Positions 9,048-18,147 of a DNA stretch of 64,000 nucleotides are shown here, one piece after another. The notes under the pieces are model-generated. The model was not told where the DNA came from and made no database searches. It saw only the letters and a list, made by a program, of their open reading frames with translations. The stretch comes from Lunatimonas sp. Lineage in GTDB: Bacteria > Bacteroidota > Bacteroidia > Cytophagales > Cyclobacteriaceae. Numbering within the stretch: position 1 is the stretch's first letter; every line of letters starts with the position of its first letter. Where the stretch lies: the NCBI RefSeq assembly GCF_020832325.1, contig NZ_JAFIEU010000040.1, positions 1 to 64,000 of the forward strand, in the 5' to 3' direction. Both the position numbers and the translations under genes were made by a program.

Positions 9048-10274
9048 ATGCGGGAATTATTGAAGAAGTTCGAAAATAAACAACCTGAAATTGTATTTGA
9101 ATGGAGCGACAGCGAATCGGAAGCCGAAGGTTGGCTGGTCATCAACTCCCTACGCCGTGGAGCTGCGGGAGGTGGCACCCGAATGAAGAAAGGAATCGAT
9201 AAACAGGACGTCATCGAGCTAGCAAAAACCATGGAGGTGAAATATACCGTGTCAGGACCTCCTGTGGGCGGAGCCAGGTCGGGGATCAACTTTGACCCTT
9301 TGGATCCCCGGAAAGAAGAGGTATTGAAAAGATGGTATGCCGCTGTGATGCCTATCCTGAAAAACTACTGCGGAACCATGGGTGACCTTCACGTAGACGA
9401 GCAGCAGGAGATACTCCCCATTACAGAGAGTTACGGTCTTTGGCATCCCCAGGAAGGGATCGTAAATGGGTATTACAAAGCAGCCGAACCCGAAAAAATA
9501 CGGAAAATCGGTCAGCTGCGGCAGGGAATGACCAAAATCATCGAAAACCCGCTCTATGCGCCAGATGGCGGCAAAAAGTTTGTGGTATCCGATATGATCA
9601 CAGGATACGGGCTCGCCGAATCCATCAAGCACTATTACGCCCTGTGGGGCGGCACGCTGACGGGCAAAAAGGCCATGATTCAGGGCTGGGGTAACGTGGG
9701 GGCATCCGCTGCCTGCTTTCTGGCACTGGCAGGCGTGAAAATCGTAGGAATCCTGTCCCTGGAGGGCGGACTGATAAATCCTGCCGGATTTTCACTGGAG
9801 GAAGTAAAAACCTTTTTTGTGGAAAAAGAACACAACAAACTCCGATCGGACGACCTGATTCCCTATGCCGAAGCCTCACAAAAGATCTGGGATGTCCCTG
9901 CCGATATCTTCGTACCGGCTGCTGCCTCCAGATTGGTGACCAAGGAACAGGTAACTCGCCTGTTAAATGGAGGCCTGCAACTGATTACTTGCGGCGCAAA
10001 CATTCCCTTTGCTGAAGACGATATTTTTTTGGGGCCCATCGGCATCATGGCAGACAACAAAATCTCGGTGATCCCCGATTTCATTTCCAACTCAGGCATG
10101 GCACGACTTGCCGCCTACCTGATGGGTGAAAAAGCCTCCCTTACCGATGAAGCCATATTTGAAGACATCAGTAACACCGTAGCCGCTGCGCTGAAAAAGG
10201 CCCACGAGGCAAATACAGCTCGGACCAAAATCGCCCAAACAGCACTGGAAATTGCATTAAACCAACTCATATAG
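9048..10274 (+). CDS. Glu/Leu/Phe/Val-type amino-acid dehydrogenase
   Basis: 408 residues. The N-terminal half carries the GLFV substrate domain (GGGTRMKKG at about 46-54; GGARSGINFDP at about 73-83) and the C-terminal half a Rossmann NAD(P)-binding domain (IQGWGNVGASAACFLA at about 210-225; PAAASRL; TCGANIPF). Family members deaminate amino acids oxidatively; which one cannot be read off. The active-site motif normally reads GG-x-K, but here the Lys is Arg (codon AGG). The protein also lacks the strict GDH acidic signature after the active site and reads GDLHVDEQQEILPIT. It is followed by a strong terminator. Confidence 0.85.
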   Translation: MRELLKKFENKQPEIVFEWSDSESEAEGWLVINSLRRGAAGGGTRMKKGIDKQDVIELAKTMEVKYTVSGPPVGGARSGINFDPLDPRKEEVLKRWYAAVMPILKNYCGTMGDLHVDEQQEILPITESYGLWHPQEGIVNGYYKAAEPEKIRKIGQLRQGMTKIIENPLYAPDGGKKFVVSDMITGYGLAESIKHYYALWGGTLTGKKAMIQGWGNVGASAACFLALAGVKIVGILSLEGGLINPAGFSLEEVKTFFVEKEHNKLRSDDLIPYAEASQKIWDVPADIFVPAAASRLVTKEQVTRLLNGGLQLITCGANIPFAEDDIFLGPIGIMADNKISVIPDFISNSGMARLAAYLMGEKASLTDEAIFEDISNTVAAALKKAHEANTARTKIAQTALEIALNQLI

Positions 10275-10314
10275 CACAAAATCCTGTATAGCCAGTGTTT
10301 GATACGCTAATTTT

Positions 10315-10351
10315 AAAGGGTGTGATTTCAGATGTTTAAATCACACCCTTT
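10315..10351 (+). terminator. Strong terminator after the dehydrogenase gene
   Basis: A perfect 14-bp stem (AAAGGGTGTGATTT at 10315-10328, AAATCACACCCTTT at 10338-10351) with a 9-nt loop, 41 nt past the stop codon. It closes the anmK-dehydrogenase unit. Confidence 0.85.
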
Positions 10352-10501
10352 ATAAAATTTTATCCCTCTTCCATCAAAATTGTTGTTTCGTATTATTCAA
10401 AATAGGTAGTTTAGGGAGCTAAAATTTTGGAATAGGTTTTCTTACCACGTTTGAGTAACTTAATTTTCCTGAGTTTTCAACTAACCTAATTGAACTACTT
10501 G

Positions 10502-12028
10502 ATGAAGAATTTCATTGCTTCATGCACCCTTGTTTTTGGGCTACTATTATTTCCTTTTATCCCTACGGTAGATGCCGCACCCGCCGAGTATTCTTCCTCT
10601 GAGCTGACTACTACCGCAGAATGGGAGTTTTTGGCCGATGCCTCAAAACATACTTCGGTGGACCATGAAGCCGCTACTTCCCATACCGAGGAGCATGCTC
10701 ACGCACCCGGCTGGCTGGTAATTCCCTTTGTGGCCCTACTGCTGATGATTGCCACCGGTCCGCTGTTTTATGAGCATTTCTGGCACCACAATTACCCCAA
10801 GATCGCCGTTGGCTTGGCCGCCTTCGTAGTAGCCTATTACCTTTTCGCTCTTCACAATGTGCACAATCCAGTCCATGCACTGGCGGAGTACGTACAATTC
10901 ATTGCCCTGCTCGCCTCTTTATACATAGCCTCTGGTGGTATTCTGATTCAAGTGGACAAAAAATCCACCCCGTTGGCCAATGTCTCCCTGCTGGTAATCG
11001 GCGCCTTGATCTCTAACCTGATAGGTACTACAGGCGCTTCCATGCTACTTATTCGGCCATTTATACGGCTAAACAAGCACAATATCCAGCCCTACCACAT
11101 TATATTCTTTATATTCATGGTTAGTAACATCGGAGGCTCTCTGACTCCGATAGGTGACCCACCCCTTTTTCTCGGCTTCCTCAAAGGTGTGCCTTTCTTC
11201 TGGACGCTGGAACACAACTGGCCGGCATGGGTACTGGCGTTGGCCATATTGGCTGCCATGTTTTACTTTGTGGACCGAAAATTCGGCCGAACAGAAGAAC
11301 ACGACCTTCCCGAGCCTGATCTGTTCAGTAACAAAATATCCCTCATAGGAACCAAGAACTTCCTTTGGCTTTTGGTCATCATCATATCGGTGTTTTTAGA
11401 CCCCAACGTGCTGGAGTGGGTTCCAGCCATCCATTACGACGGACAAAAGTTTTCATTTATCCGTGAAACCATCATGCTTTCGGTAGCATACTTCTCGTTC
11501 AAGTTTGCCAGTAAAGATGCCATAAAGGGCAATGAGTTTAATTTTGAGCCTATCCGGGAGGTTGCCTTCATCTTCATTGGTATATTTGGTACCATGATGC
11601 CTGCACTTGAGCTTGTGGGGGATTTTGCCAAATCTCCGGAAGGGGCCGCTATGATCACTCCCAACACCCTGTATTGGGGCACCGGTGCCCTATCCGGATT
11701 CTTGGACAATGCACCCACTTACCTCAACTTTCTCGCGGCAGCCATGGCCTCAGAAGGTGCAGACATCAACACGATACAGCAAGTGAAAGCTTTTGCCGGA
11801 AACCTATTTCCCGACTCAGCCTTTCAACTGATGGCCATCTCCATCGCATCGGTGTTTTTCGGTGCCATGACCTACATTGGCAACGGCCCAAATTTTATGG
11901 TAAAATCCATCGCCGAGCAGAGCGGAATAAAAATGCCCTCTTTCTTTGGGTACATCATACGGTTCTCTATCCCCATTTTGCTCCCCATTCTGTTTGTAAC
12001 CTGGCTTGTATTCTTCGCCTTCGTCTAA
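10502..12028 (+). CDS. nhaD: NhaD-type Na+/H+ antiporter
   Basis: 508 residues from the ATG at 10502; an upstream in-frame TTG at 10490 would add four residues and is less likely. The start looks like a signal peptide (cleavage near VDAAPA), then a His/Glu-rich stretch, then about 12 membrane helices. Motifs of the NhaD/ArsB ion-transporter superfamily are visible: LIGTTGASMLLIRP, IGGSLTPIGDPPLFLGF and LSGFLDNAPTYLNFLA. NhaD exchanges cytoplasmic Na+ for H+. The gene stands alone between a terminator and a convergent lipoprotein gene. Confidence 0.88.
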   Translation: MKNFIASCTLVFGLLLFPFIPTVDAAPAEYSSSELTTTAEWEFLADASKHTSVDHEAATSHTEEHAHAPGWLVIPFVALLLMIATGPLFYEHFWHHNYPKIAVGLAAFVVAYYLFALHNVHNPVHALAEYVQFIALLASLYIASGGILIQVDKKSTPLANVSLLVIGALISNLIGTTGASMLLIRPFIRLNKHNIQPYHIIFFIFMVSNIGGSLTPIGDPPLFLGFLKGVPFFWTLEHNWPAWVLALAILAAMFYFVDRKFGRTEEHDLPEPDLFSNKISLIGTKNFLWLLVIIISVFLDPNVLEWVPAIHYDGQKFSFIRETIMLSVAYFSFKFASKDAIKGNEFNFEPIREVAFIFIGIFGTMMPALELVGDFAKSPEGAAMITPNTLYWGTGALSGFLDNAPTYLNFLAAAMASEGADINTIQQVKAFAGNLFPDSAFQLMAISIASVFFGAMTYIGNGPNFMVKSIAEQSGIKMPSFFGYIIRFSIPILLPILFVTWLVFFAFV

Positions 12029-12037
12029 AAAAGCTTC

Positions 12038-12616
12038 CTAAGGATTTACGACTGCGCTAAGCTCCATGGTATTCGCTGGCAGAAACCAAACTTTTTGCCG
12101 GCCGCTCACTTCGTAGGATGCTACTAGACCGGTCTCAGGATTCACGGTCATGGAGCCAGCACCTTCCGAAAGGTAAAAAAAAGATTCCTTTCGGTAAGTA
12201 AAGGAAAGCTCCAGGATGGTGTCACCATCTTTGATCACCTTCATCTCTTGTACATCTCCAAGTTCTCCGTCTATCAACCTGTGTACAATACGATCGGCCG
12301 TCTCTTCGGTGGTGTAGGAGGTCGCAAGGGATGCTTTGTTGATATCGGATTGGATAAACAGGTCCAATTCCTTTCTCCAGCCCACTTGATCCAACTGTTG
12401 GGTCACCTCCTCCTTCCGTTCGCCCAACACCAAGGTCTTTCGGACTTTCTTTCCATCCAGACGTTCGATTTGCGATTGTACAAAATCGCTCAATGGAAAG
12501 TACTGATCCAATTGGGTGGGGTTTTCCCGAAGGTTGGTCCCTTGCTCCGTACATGAAAACAGGAGCACAAGCCACATGGCCAGACTCCTGTTTTTAATTA
12601 TTCCCAGATACCTCAT
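12038..12616 (-). CDS. Putative lipoprotein, unknown function
   Basis: 192 residues. A hydrophobic signal (about 9-21) ends LLFSC, a usable lipobox with Cys near residue 22. The mature part is a mixed alpha/beta domain of about 170 residues with no motif I know; the C-terminal half (LELSFTYRKESFFYLSEGAG, MTVNPETGLVASYEVSG) looks like beta-meander. Its ATG directly follows the TAA of gpmI, so it is co-transcribed with and probably coupled to it. Conservation of this pairing would support a real gene. Confidence 0.7.
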   Translation of the reverse strand: MRYLGIIKNRSLAMWLVLLFSCTEQGTNLRENPTQLDQYFPLSDFVQSQIERLDGKKVRKTLVLGERKEEVTQQLDQVGWRKELDLFIQSDINKASLATSYTTEETADRIVHRLIDGELGDVQEMKVIKDGDTILELSFTYRKESFFYLSEGAGSMTVNPETGLVASYEVSGRQKVWFLPANTMELSAVVNP

Positions 12617-14140
12617 TTAACTTAGTAAGATCTCTCCGGTCATCTCTGCTGGTATCTCCACATTCATGAGCTTCAGAATAGTGGGGGCCAAATCCCCTAG
12701 CTTTCCGTCGTGAATGGCCAATTTGTCCGCTTTATCAACCATGATGCAAGGCACCAGATTGGTTGTGTGTGCTGTGTTTGGTGTGCCATCTTCGTTGAGC
12801 ATACAATCGCTGTTGCCGTGGTCGGCGATCACTATCACGGTATAGTCGTTTTCCAATGCGGTCCTGACCACCGATTCGGCACATTTATCTACCGCTTCGC
12901 AGGCTTTCACCGCTGCATCAAACACACCGGTATGCCCGACCATGTCGGCATTGGCGAAGTTCAGGCAGATGAAATCTGCCTCCTTTTTAGGCAATTCCTG
13001 ATTGACTTTTTTCGCGATCTCCTGAGCACTCATTTCTGGCTGCAAATCGTAGGTGGCCACCTTTGGGGAATTGCACAAGATGCGGGACTCGCCCTCGAAC
13101 ACCTTCTCCCGTCCACCCGAAAAGAAGAACGTCACGTGGGGATATTTTTCGGTTTCCGCAATGCGGATCTGTTTCTTGTGATTCTTGGCTAAAATCTCTC
13201 CCAGTGTATTGGAGAGATTGTCCTTCTCAAACACCACAGACACGCCCTCGAACGTCTCATCGTACATCGTGAAGGTGACATAATTTAGCTTGAGCTTTTT
13301 CATATTAAAATCCGGAAAGTCCTTTTGCGTAAGTACCTCCGTAATCTCTCGGCCCCTATCGGTCCTAAAGTTGAAACAGATTACCGTATCACCTTCTTCA
13401 ATGTTTCCGATGGGCTTTCCTGACTCGTTAACCTGAATGATGGGTCTGATAAACTCGTCGGTCACGCCGTTCGCATAGGATTTACGCACGGCAGAAAGGA
13501 TATCTTTAGACTTCTCTCCTTCACCCTCTACCATTGCTTTGTATGCCAAGCTCACCCGTTCCCAGCGATTGTCCCGATCCATGGCGTAGTACCTGCCGAT
13601 CACAGACGCAATCTTCCCTACGGATGATTCGCAGTGTTCCTTCAGATCACTCAGGTAGTTAAGTCCGCCTTTTGGGTCGGTATCCCTGCCATCGGTAAAG
13701 GCGTGGATATACAGGTCATGTACCCCATTGGCCTTGGCAGCGTCGCAGAGACCTTTGAGGTGGTAAATATGCGCATGAACTCCTCCGTCAGAAACCAATC
13801 CGATCAGATGTACCTTCTTGCCGGCCTTGACCGCCGCTGCGAAGGCCTCTGCCAACACCGGGTGGTCATTCAATTCACCCGCTTCCACCGCCTTGTTGAT
13901 CTTCACCAAATCCTGGTATACCACCCGGCCGGCACCGATATTCATATGACCAACCTCGGAATTTCCCATTTGACCTTCTGGAAGACCAACTGCCAAACCC
14001 GAAGCATCCAGCTTGGCGTGGGGATATTTGTCATACAAGCTGTCAATAAAAGGTGTTTGTGCCTTGTCAATCGCTGAAACATCCGGATTAGTGGCTAATC
14101 CCCAGCCATCTAAAATCATCAATAAAACTTTCTTGTCCAT
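12617..14140 (-). CDS. gpmI: 2,3-bisphosphoglycerate-independent phosphoglycerate mutase
   Basis: 507 residues. It interconverts 3- and 2-phosphoglycerate in glycolysis using two metal ions and a phosphoserine intermediate. Seen: LMILDGWG at 6-13, the catalytic Ser region GQMGNSEVGHMNIGAGR at about 56-72, HAFTDGRDTDP, GRYYAMDRDNRWER, the metal-site FANADMVGHTG and VIADHGNSD. Full length. It heads a two-gene unit with the lipoprotein gene, and a promoter lies about 90 nt upstream. Confidence 0.96.
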   Translation of the reverse strand: MDKKVLLMILDGWGLATNPDVSAIDKAQTPFIDSLYDKYPHAKLDASGLAVGLPEGQMGNSEVGHMNIGAGRVVYQDLVKINKAVEAGELNDHPVLAEAFAAAVKAGKKVHLIGLVSDGGVHAHIYHLKGLCDAAKANGVHDLYIHAFTDGRDTDPKGGLNYLSDLKEHCESSVGKIASVIGRYYAMDRDNRWERVSLAYKAMVEGEGEKSKDILSAVRKSYANGVTDEFIRPIIQVNESGKPIGNIEEGDTVICFNFRTDRGREITEVLTQKDFPDFNMKKLKLNYVTFTMYDETFEGVSVVFEKDNLSNTLGEILAKNHKKQIRIAETEKYPHVTFFFSGGREKVFEGESRILCNSPKVATYDLQPEMSAQEIAKKVNQELPKKEADFICLNFANADMVGHTGVFDAAVKACEAVDKCAESVVRTALENDYTVIVIADHGNSDCMLNEDGTPNTAHTTNLVPCIMVDKADKLAIHDGKLGDLAPTILKLMNVEIPAEMTGEILLS

Positions 14141-14234
14141 GTATGCTGGTATTCGATTTATCCCGATAGATTGCAGGGATCAGACGCGGTTGGTACCTAA
14201 TGGCATTCACGAAAGACCTGCGCATTTAAGCTGA

Positions 14235-14267
14235 CAAATATAAACGATATTCATCAAAGCACGGCAA
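14235..14267 (-). promoter_or_regulatory. Candidate gpmI promoter
   Basis: The minus strand reads TTG (14267-14265), 22 nt, then TATATTTG (14242-14235), an exact TAnnTTTG -7 box. The predicted leader is about 90 nt. Confidence 0.5.
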
Positions 14268-14326
14268 TTTATCATGGATTCTAGCAGCCAAACGCATCAC
14301 GCACACCCAGTGGTGTAAATGACAAT

Positions 14327-14353
14327 AAATTACCCAACCCCTGGGTAATTTTG
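14327..14353 (+). promoter_or_regulatory. Inverted repeat overlapping a -7 box before the DUF4783 gene
   Basis: AAATTACCCA (14327-14336) and TGGGTAATTT (14342-14351) form a perfect 10-bp inverted repeat with a 5-bp spacer. Its right arm overlaps TAATTTTG (14346-14353), an exact TAnnTTTG match about 25 nt before the ATG at 14379. This could be an operator over the promoter or an RNA hairpin just upstream. No clear -33 element is seen. Confidence 0.4.
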
Positions 14354-14378
14354 GCCTGGAATTTGCAAACTCCAAGCC

Positions 14379-14786
14379 ATGAGATTGTTTATTGCCGTAT
14401 TTATCAGCTGCTTCACCTTGTTTTCGCCCGCACAGACGATTACCCCAGACATCCATAATCCCTTGGCTGAACGTATCGAACAGGCGCTCAAGCAGGGTTC
14501 TAGTAAAGAAATTGCGAAAATTCTGGATGCAACCGTCGAGATCAAGCTGGGTGACAACCGGGGCAACTTTTCGAAAAATCAAGCGGAAATCATACTGAGG
14601 GATTTTTTTAAGAAACATCCTCCACAAAACTTTGAAATCATCCACCAAAGTGAATCTACTGAAACCATCAGCTACCTGATCGGCAATTACCTAAGCACGG
14701 CAGGGACTTTTAAAACCCTGATCAAGAGCAAGCCCAATTCCGCCAGCCAACTGAGAATCTACAGCCTGGAAATCACCAAAGAGTAA
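14379..14786 (+). CDS. DUF4783 family secreted protein
   Basis: 135 residues with a signal peptide cleaved near SPAQ (about residue 19). The mature domain of about 115 residues has an NTF2-like look: helix LAERIEQALKQGSSKEIAKIL, strand VEIKLGDNRGNFSK, helix AEIILRDFF, then YLIGNYLSTAGTF and a final strand LRIYSLEITKE. This matches DUF4783, a Bacteroidota family of unknown function often found before nadC, as here. It lies 109 nt upstream of nadC in the same direction. Confidence 0.8.
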   Translation: MRLFIAVFISCFTLFSPAQTITPDIHNPLAERIEQALKQGSSKEIAKILDATVEIKLGDNRGNFSKNQAEIILRDFFKKHPPQNFEIIHQSESTETISYLIGNYLSTAGTFKTLIKSKPNSASQLRIYSLEITKE

Positions 14787-14895
14787 AGAAAAAACACTGG
14801 GAGGAGTTCGGGAAAAGCCTGCATGGCATCAATACCCGGAACAATGCGAACGCTCTTTCCATGCTAATGAGGGAATAATTGCCTATTTTTACCCT

Positions 14896-15756
14896 GTGAA
14901 GCAAGCATACATTACAAAATCCAGGTTGACTGATTTTATCACCTCAGCGATTAAAGAGGACGTCGGAGACGGCGATCACTCCACCCTCGCGGTAATCCCA
15001 GCTACGGCCATGGGTAAGGCAAAACTCCTGATCAAAGAACCTGGGATCCTCGCTGGAGTGGAACTGGCCAAAGAAATCTTTCAACACTACGATCCCGACC
15101 TGAAGGTAAGCATCCAAATCCCGGATGGCAGCCCCGTGGAACCGGGTGATGTGGGACTTTTTGTGGAAGGAAAAGTATCGGCTATCCTTACCACCGAGCG
15201 ACTGGTGCTCAACTGTATGCAGCGTATGAGCGGCATTGCCACGTACACCCATCAGCTCACCCAAAAGATAAGCCACACGAAAGCTAAGCTGCTCGATACA
15301 CGTAAAACCACGCCAAACTTCCGCATGATGGAAAAGTGGGCCGTAAGCATAGGTGGTGGCAAAAATCACCGGTTTGCACTCTACGACATGATTATGCTGA
15401 AGGACAATCACATCGACTTTGCCGGAGGCATCCGGCAGGCCGTATCTGCTGCTCAGGAGTACCTGAAAAGAAAAGGGCTTCCTTTAAAGATAGAGGTAGA
15501 AACCCGTACCCTCGATGAGGTAGCAGAAGTGTTGGAAGTAGGCGGTATAGACTTTATCATGCTGGACAACATGTCCTATGTACAAATGAAAGAAGCCGTT
15601 GCACTGATAGGAGGAAGATACCCCACCGAAGCCTCGGGTGGCATTACAGAAGACACCCTCGTGGCGGTAGCTGAATGCGGCGTGGACTACATTTCCGTGG
15701 GAGCACTGACCCATCAGGTAAAAAGCATGGATATCAGTCTAAAGGCGGTAGTGTAG
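14896..15756 (+). CDS. nadC: Nicotinate-nucleotide pyrophosphorylase (carboxylating)
   Basis: 286 residues from a GTG start; the predicted protein begins at the usual family N-terminus, so GTG is accepted. NadC makes nicotinate mononucleotide from quinolinate and PRPP in NAD synthesis. Seen: EDVGDGDHST at about 21-30, LNCMQRMSGIAT at about 106-117, LLDTRKTTPNFRMMEKWAV, GGGKNHRFALYDMIMLKDNH, IEVETRTLDE and ASGGI near the C-terminus. Its 3' end overlaps the convergent ABC exporter gene by 23 nt. Confidence 0.95.
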   Translation: MKQAYITKSRLTDFITSAIKEDVGDGDHSTLAVIPATAMGKAKLLIKEPGILAGVELAKEIFQHYDPDLKVSIQIPDGSPVEPGDVGLFVEGKVSAILTTERLVLNCMQRMSGIATYTHQLTQKISHTKAKLLDTRKTTPNFRMMEKWAVSIGGGKNHRFALYDMIMLKDNHIDFAGGIRQAVSAAQEYLKRKGLPLKIEVETRTLDEVAEVLEVGGIDFIMLDNMSYVQMKEAVALIGGRYPTEASGGITEDTLVAVAECGVDYISVGALTHQVKSMDISLKAVV

Positions 15757-17545
15757 CTTCCGTAAATTGCAGCTTGACTAGTTTGGCATAGTAGCCCCCC
15801 TCCACCTGCGAGAGTGTCTCGTGGTCACCTTCCTCTACGATCTGCCCCTCTTTTAGCATGTAAATTCTGTCCACCTTGCGGATAGTCGCCAGCCGATGAG
15901 CGATCACAATGGTGGTCCGGTTTTTCATCAGTTTATCCAAAGCCTCTTGAACCAAGGCCTCCGACTCAGCATCCAACGAAGAGGTGGCCTCATCCAGCAC
16001 CAAAATCGCCGGATCTTTGAGAATGGCTCTGGCAATGGCGATTCGCTGCCGCTGCCCTCCGGAAAGCTTCACTCCCCGTTCGCCCACCAAGGTATCCAGA
16101 CCTTCCGGGAATTTCTCGATAAACTGCCAGGCATTGGCTTTACGTGCCGCATCCACGATTTCTTGCTCGCTGGCATTGGGTTTGGCATAGGCAATATTTT
16201 CACGGATACTTCCGCCAAATAACAATACCTCCTGGGGTACAATACCAATATGCGAACGCAACTCTTTGAGGTCCCATTCATTCAGCAGCTTGCCGTCTAC
16301 GGAGATGGTTCCCTTTTGCCATTCGTAAAACTTCATCAAAAGCTGCACAATCGTAGACTTACCTGCCCCGCTGTATCCTGCCAGGGCTACCTTTTCTCCT
16401 GGGCGTATGGAAATATCCACACCCTTTAACACCCACACATCCGGCCTAGTGGGGTACTGAAAATGCACGTCTGAAAAAACGATGGACCCTTTAACCGTCG
16501 ATGGGTTCGCCAAAGGCGCGGACGTTTCTGGCAACTCATCCAGGATCTCCATTACCCGCTCCGAAGAGCCTATGGCTTTTTGTACCTGTCCGTAGATGTC
16601 CCCCAATCCGGCAATGGAACCTCCGATAAACGTGGTGTATAACACAAAACTTACCAGATCTCCCACACTCATGCTTCCCTCACTGACCAGGTTGGCGCCG
16701 TACCAGATGACCGCTACAATGCCCCCAAACAAGGCGAAAATAATAAACGAAATAAACGCACCACGGTACCCAGCTGCTTTTAAGGCTACCTTTACCACGT
16801 TGTTTAACCCCTTGCCGTAACGTCTTGACTCAAATTCCTCTCCCGTAAAGGACTTCACCGTAGCAATCGAATGCAGGGTCTCCTCCACTACCACGTTGGC
16901 GGCGGCCAGTTCATCCTGGGTCTCTTTCGACAACTTGCGGATAAATCGGCCGAAGACCATGGCGATAATCACCAATACGGGTATGGTGGCCAACATGAAC
17001 AAGGTCAACCGGGGCGTAGTATAAAACAAAAAAACAATGCCCGCCAACAGGGTGATCAACTGTCTCAATAACTCCGCAAGCGTGATGGAAAAGGTATCCT
17101 GCAGCAAGGCTACATCGGAAGTGATCCGGCTGATCAGCTCCCCGGTCCTACGCTTGTCAAAAAATGACATCGGTAGATGCACCATGCGGTCGTACAGCGC
17201 CATGCGTATATCCCGCATGGATCGCTCACTTACCTGAGCAAACAGCCAAACCCGAAAAAAGGAAAACAAGCTCTGAACAAAGAGAATCCCCAGCAAGATC
17301 AGTGCAATCGAATTGATACCTTCCACGATCCAGGCCTCTCCCGAGGCGGCGTCTATCAACTTCCCCGCTACATAGGGAAACGTAAGTAGTAGGAGACTGG
17401 AAAAAAACAGAAACCCCATGCCGATAAAAAAAGGCACTTTATAGGGAAGCGCAAACCTAAAGATACCGGCCAGCTTTTGAAAATTCTGTTTATTTAGTTT
17501 TCGTTTTTCACTCGCATCAAGTGGAAGGCCTCTTGTTTTAGCCAT
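15734..17545 (-). CDS. ABC exporter, fused permease-ATPase (MsbA-like)
   Basis: 603 residues from the ATG at 17545; the frame stays open to a GTG at 17584, but a -7 box at 17574-17581 lies inside that extension. Residues about 25-320 form a six-helix type IV exporter domain, and about 345-590 the nucleotide-binding domain with Walker A GYSGAGKST, Q-loop VPQE, signature LSGGQRQRIAIARA, Walker B ILVLDEATSSLD and H-loop VIAHRL. All catalytic residues are present, so the protein should work as a homodimer. The substrate is unknown; lipid flipping is one option. It converges on nadC. Confidence 0.92.
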   Translation of the reverse strand: MAKTRGLPLDASEKRKLNKQNFQKLAGIFRFALPYKVPFFIGMGFLFFSSLLLLTFPYVAGKLIDAASGEAWIVEGINSIALILLGILFVQSLFSFFRVWLFAQVSERSMRDIRMALYDRMVHLPMSFFDKRRTGELISRITSDVALLQDTFSITLAELLRQLITLLAGIVFLFYTTPRLTLFMLATIPVLVIIAMVFGRFIRKLSKETQDELAAANVVVEETLHSIATVKSFTGEEFESRRYGKGLNNVVKVALKAAGYRGAFISFIIFALFGGIVAVIWYGANLVSEGSMSVGDLVSFVLYTTFIGGSIAGLGDIYGQVQKAIGSSERVMEILDELPETSAPLANPSTVKGSIVFSDVHFQYPTRPDVWVLKGVDISIRPGEKVALAGYSGAGKSTIVQLLMKFYEWQKGTISVDGKLLNEWDLKELRSHIGIVPQEVLLFGGSIRENIAYAKPNASEQEIVDAARKANAWQFIEKFPEGLDTLVGERGVKLSGGQRQRIAIARAILKDPAILVLDEATSSLDAESEALVQEALDKLMKNRTTIVIAHRLATIRKVDRIYMLKEGQIVEEGDHETLSQVEGGYYAKLVKLQFTEATLPPLD

Positions 17546-17573
17546 GGAAGTAGGTGCTCTTTTTTCTCGCGGG

Positions 17574-17581
17574 CAAAGGTA
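17574..17581 (-). promoter_or_regulatory. -7 box of the ABC exporter gene
   Basis: TACCTTTG on the minus strand matches TAnnTTTG and predicts a leader of about 23 nt before the ATG at 17545. It supports the shorter protein. No clear -33 box was found. Confidence 0.45.
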
Positions 17582-17671
17582 CACATTTTAACCAAAAATG
17601 CCCCATCTCTATGGAGCTTCCGGTAGTAGACGCTGGATTCTGCGTGTATATGGAAAAAATCTATACGGAAA

Positions 17672-18010
17672 TTACTTCCTGCTAAAGAGCGATACAATCC
17701 GGCGTAAAAACTGCTTTTCCTTTTCCCAGAAAAACCTGAACTGGCCAAAAAGAAAGCCATAAACTAGCAAGATGAGCTGATATAAGGGAAGCACCAACAG
17801 CAAGTATAGGATGGTTTTCGCGAATCCTCCCTCCGACCTATCGATACCCAGCAAGTCGAATATGGGCTGTTTGATCCAAAGCACCGTCATCCCCGTGCAG
17901 GCAAAGACCACCAAAACCAACATCACCTGCCAGAGGCTTTCCAGCTTCCATTTATCTTGAAGTTTGCGGAGCCAGGTTTTTTGGGAGATATCTTCGGGAG
18001 TACTACTCAT
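17672..18010 (-). CDS. DUF6787 family membrane protein
   Basis: 112 residues. A short charged start with KLQDKWKLESLWQ is followed by two membrane helices (about 27-45 and 65-88) and a tail FGQFRFFWEKEKQFLRR. The order WKL..helix..helix..FGQF(K/R)FF(W) matches the Bacteroidota family DUF6787, of unknown function. A -7 box lies about 30 nt upstream, so it probably has its own transcript. It is 126 nt upstream of the ABC exporter in the same direction. Confidence 0.7.
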   Translation of the reverse strand: MSSTPEDISQKTWLRKLQDKWKLESLWQVMLVLVVFACTGMTVLWIKQPIFDLLGIDRSEGGFAKTILYLLLVLPLYQLILLVYGFLFGQFRFFWEKEKQFLRRIVSLFSRK

Positions 18011-18039
18011 CCATGCGATCGGTTTAGGTGATTTAGAGG

Positions 18040-18047
18040 CAAAAGTA
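18040..18047 (-). promoter_or_regulatory. -7 box of the DUF6787 gene
   Basis: TACTTTTG on the minus strand matches TAnnTTTG, about 30 nt before the ATG at 18010. The -33 region is weak. Confidence 0.45.
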
Positions 18048-18147
18048 ACAAAATTACTCCAATTTGCTCTAATGCCCTACTCTGGGTACCGTGCTAAGGT
18101 TGCAAGGGTTTCGAGAAATAGTGCACGCCACGGGCGCCAGAAAGACC

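Noticed and set aside
10381..10420. Promoter for nhaD (TTG then TAGTTTAG at about 21 nt)
   Set aside because: The -7 box has mismatches in its conserved end, so I do not list it as a feature.
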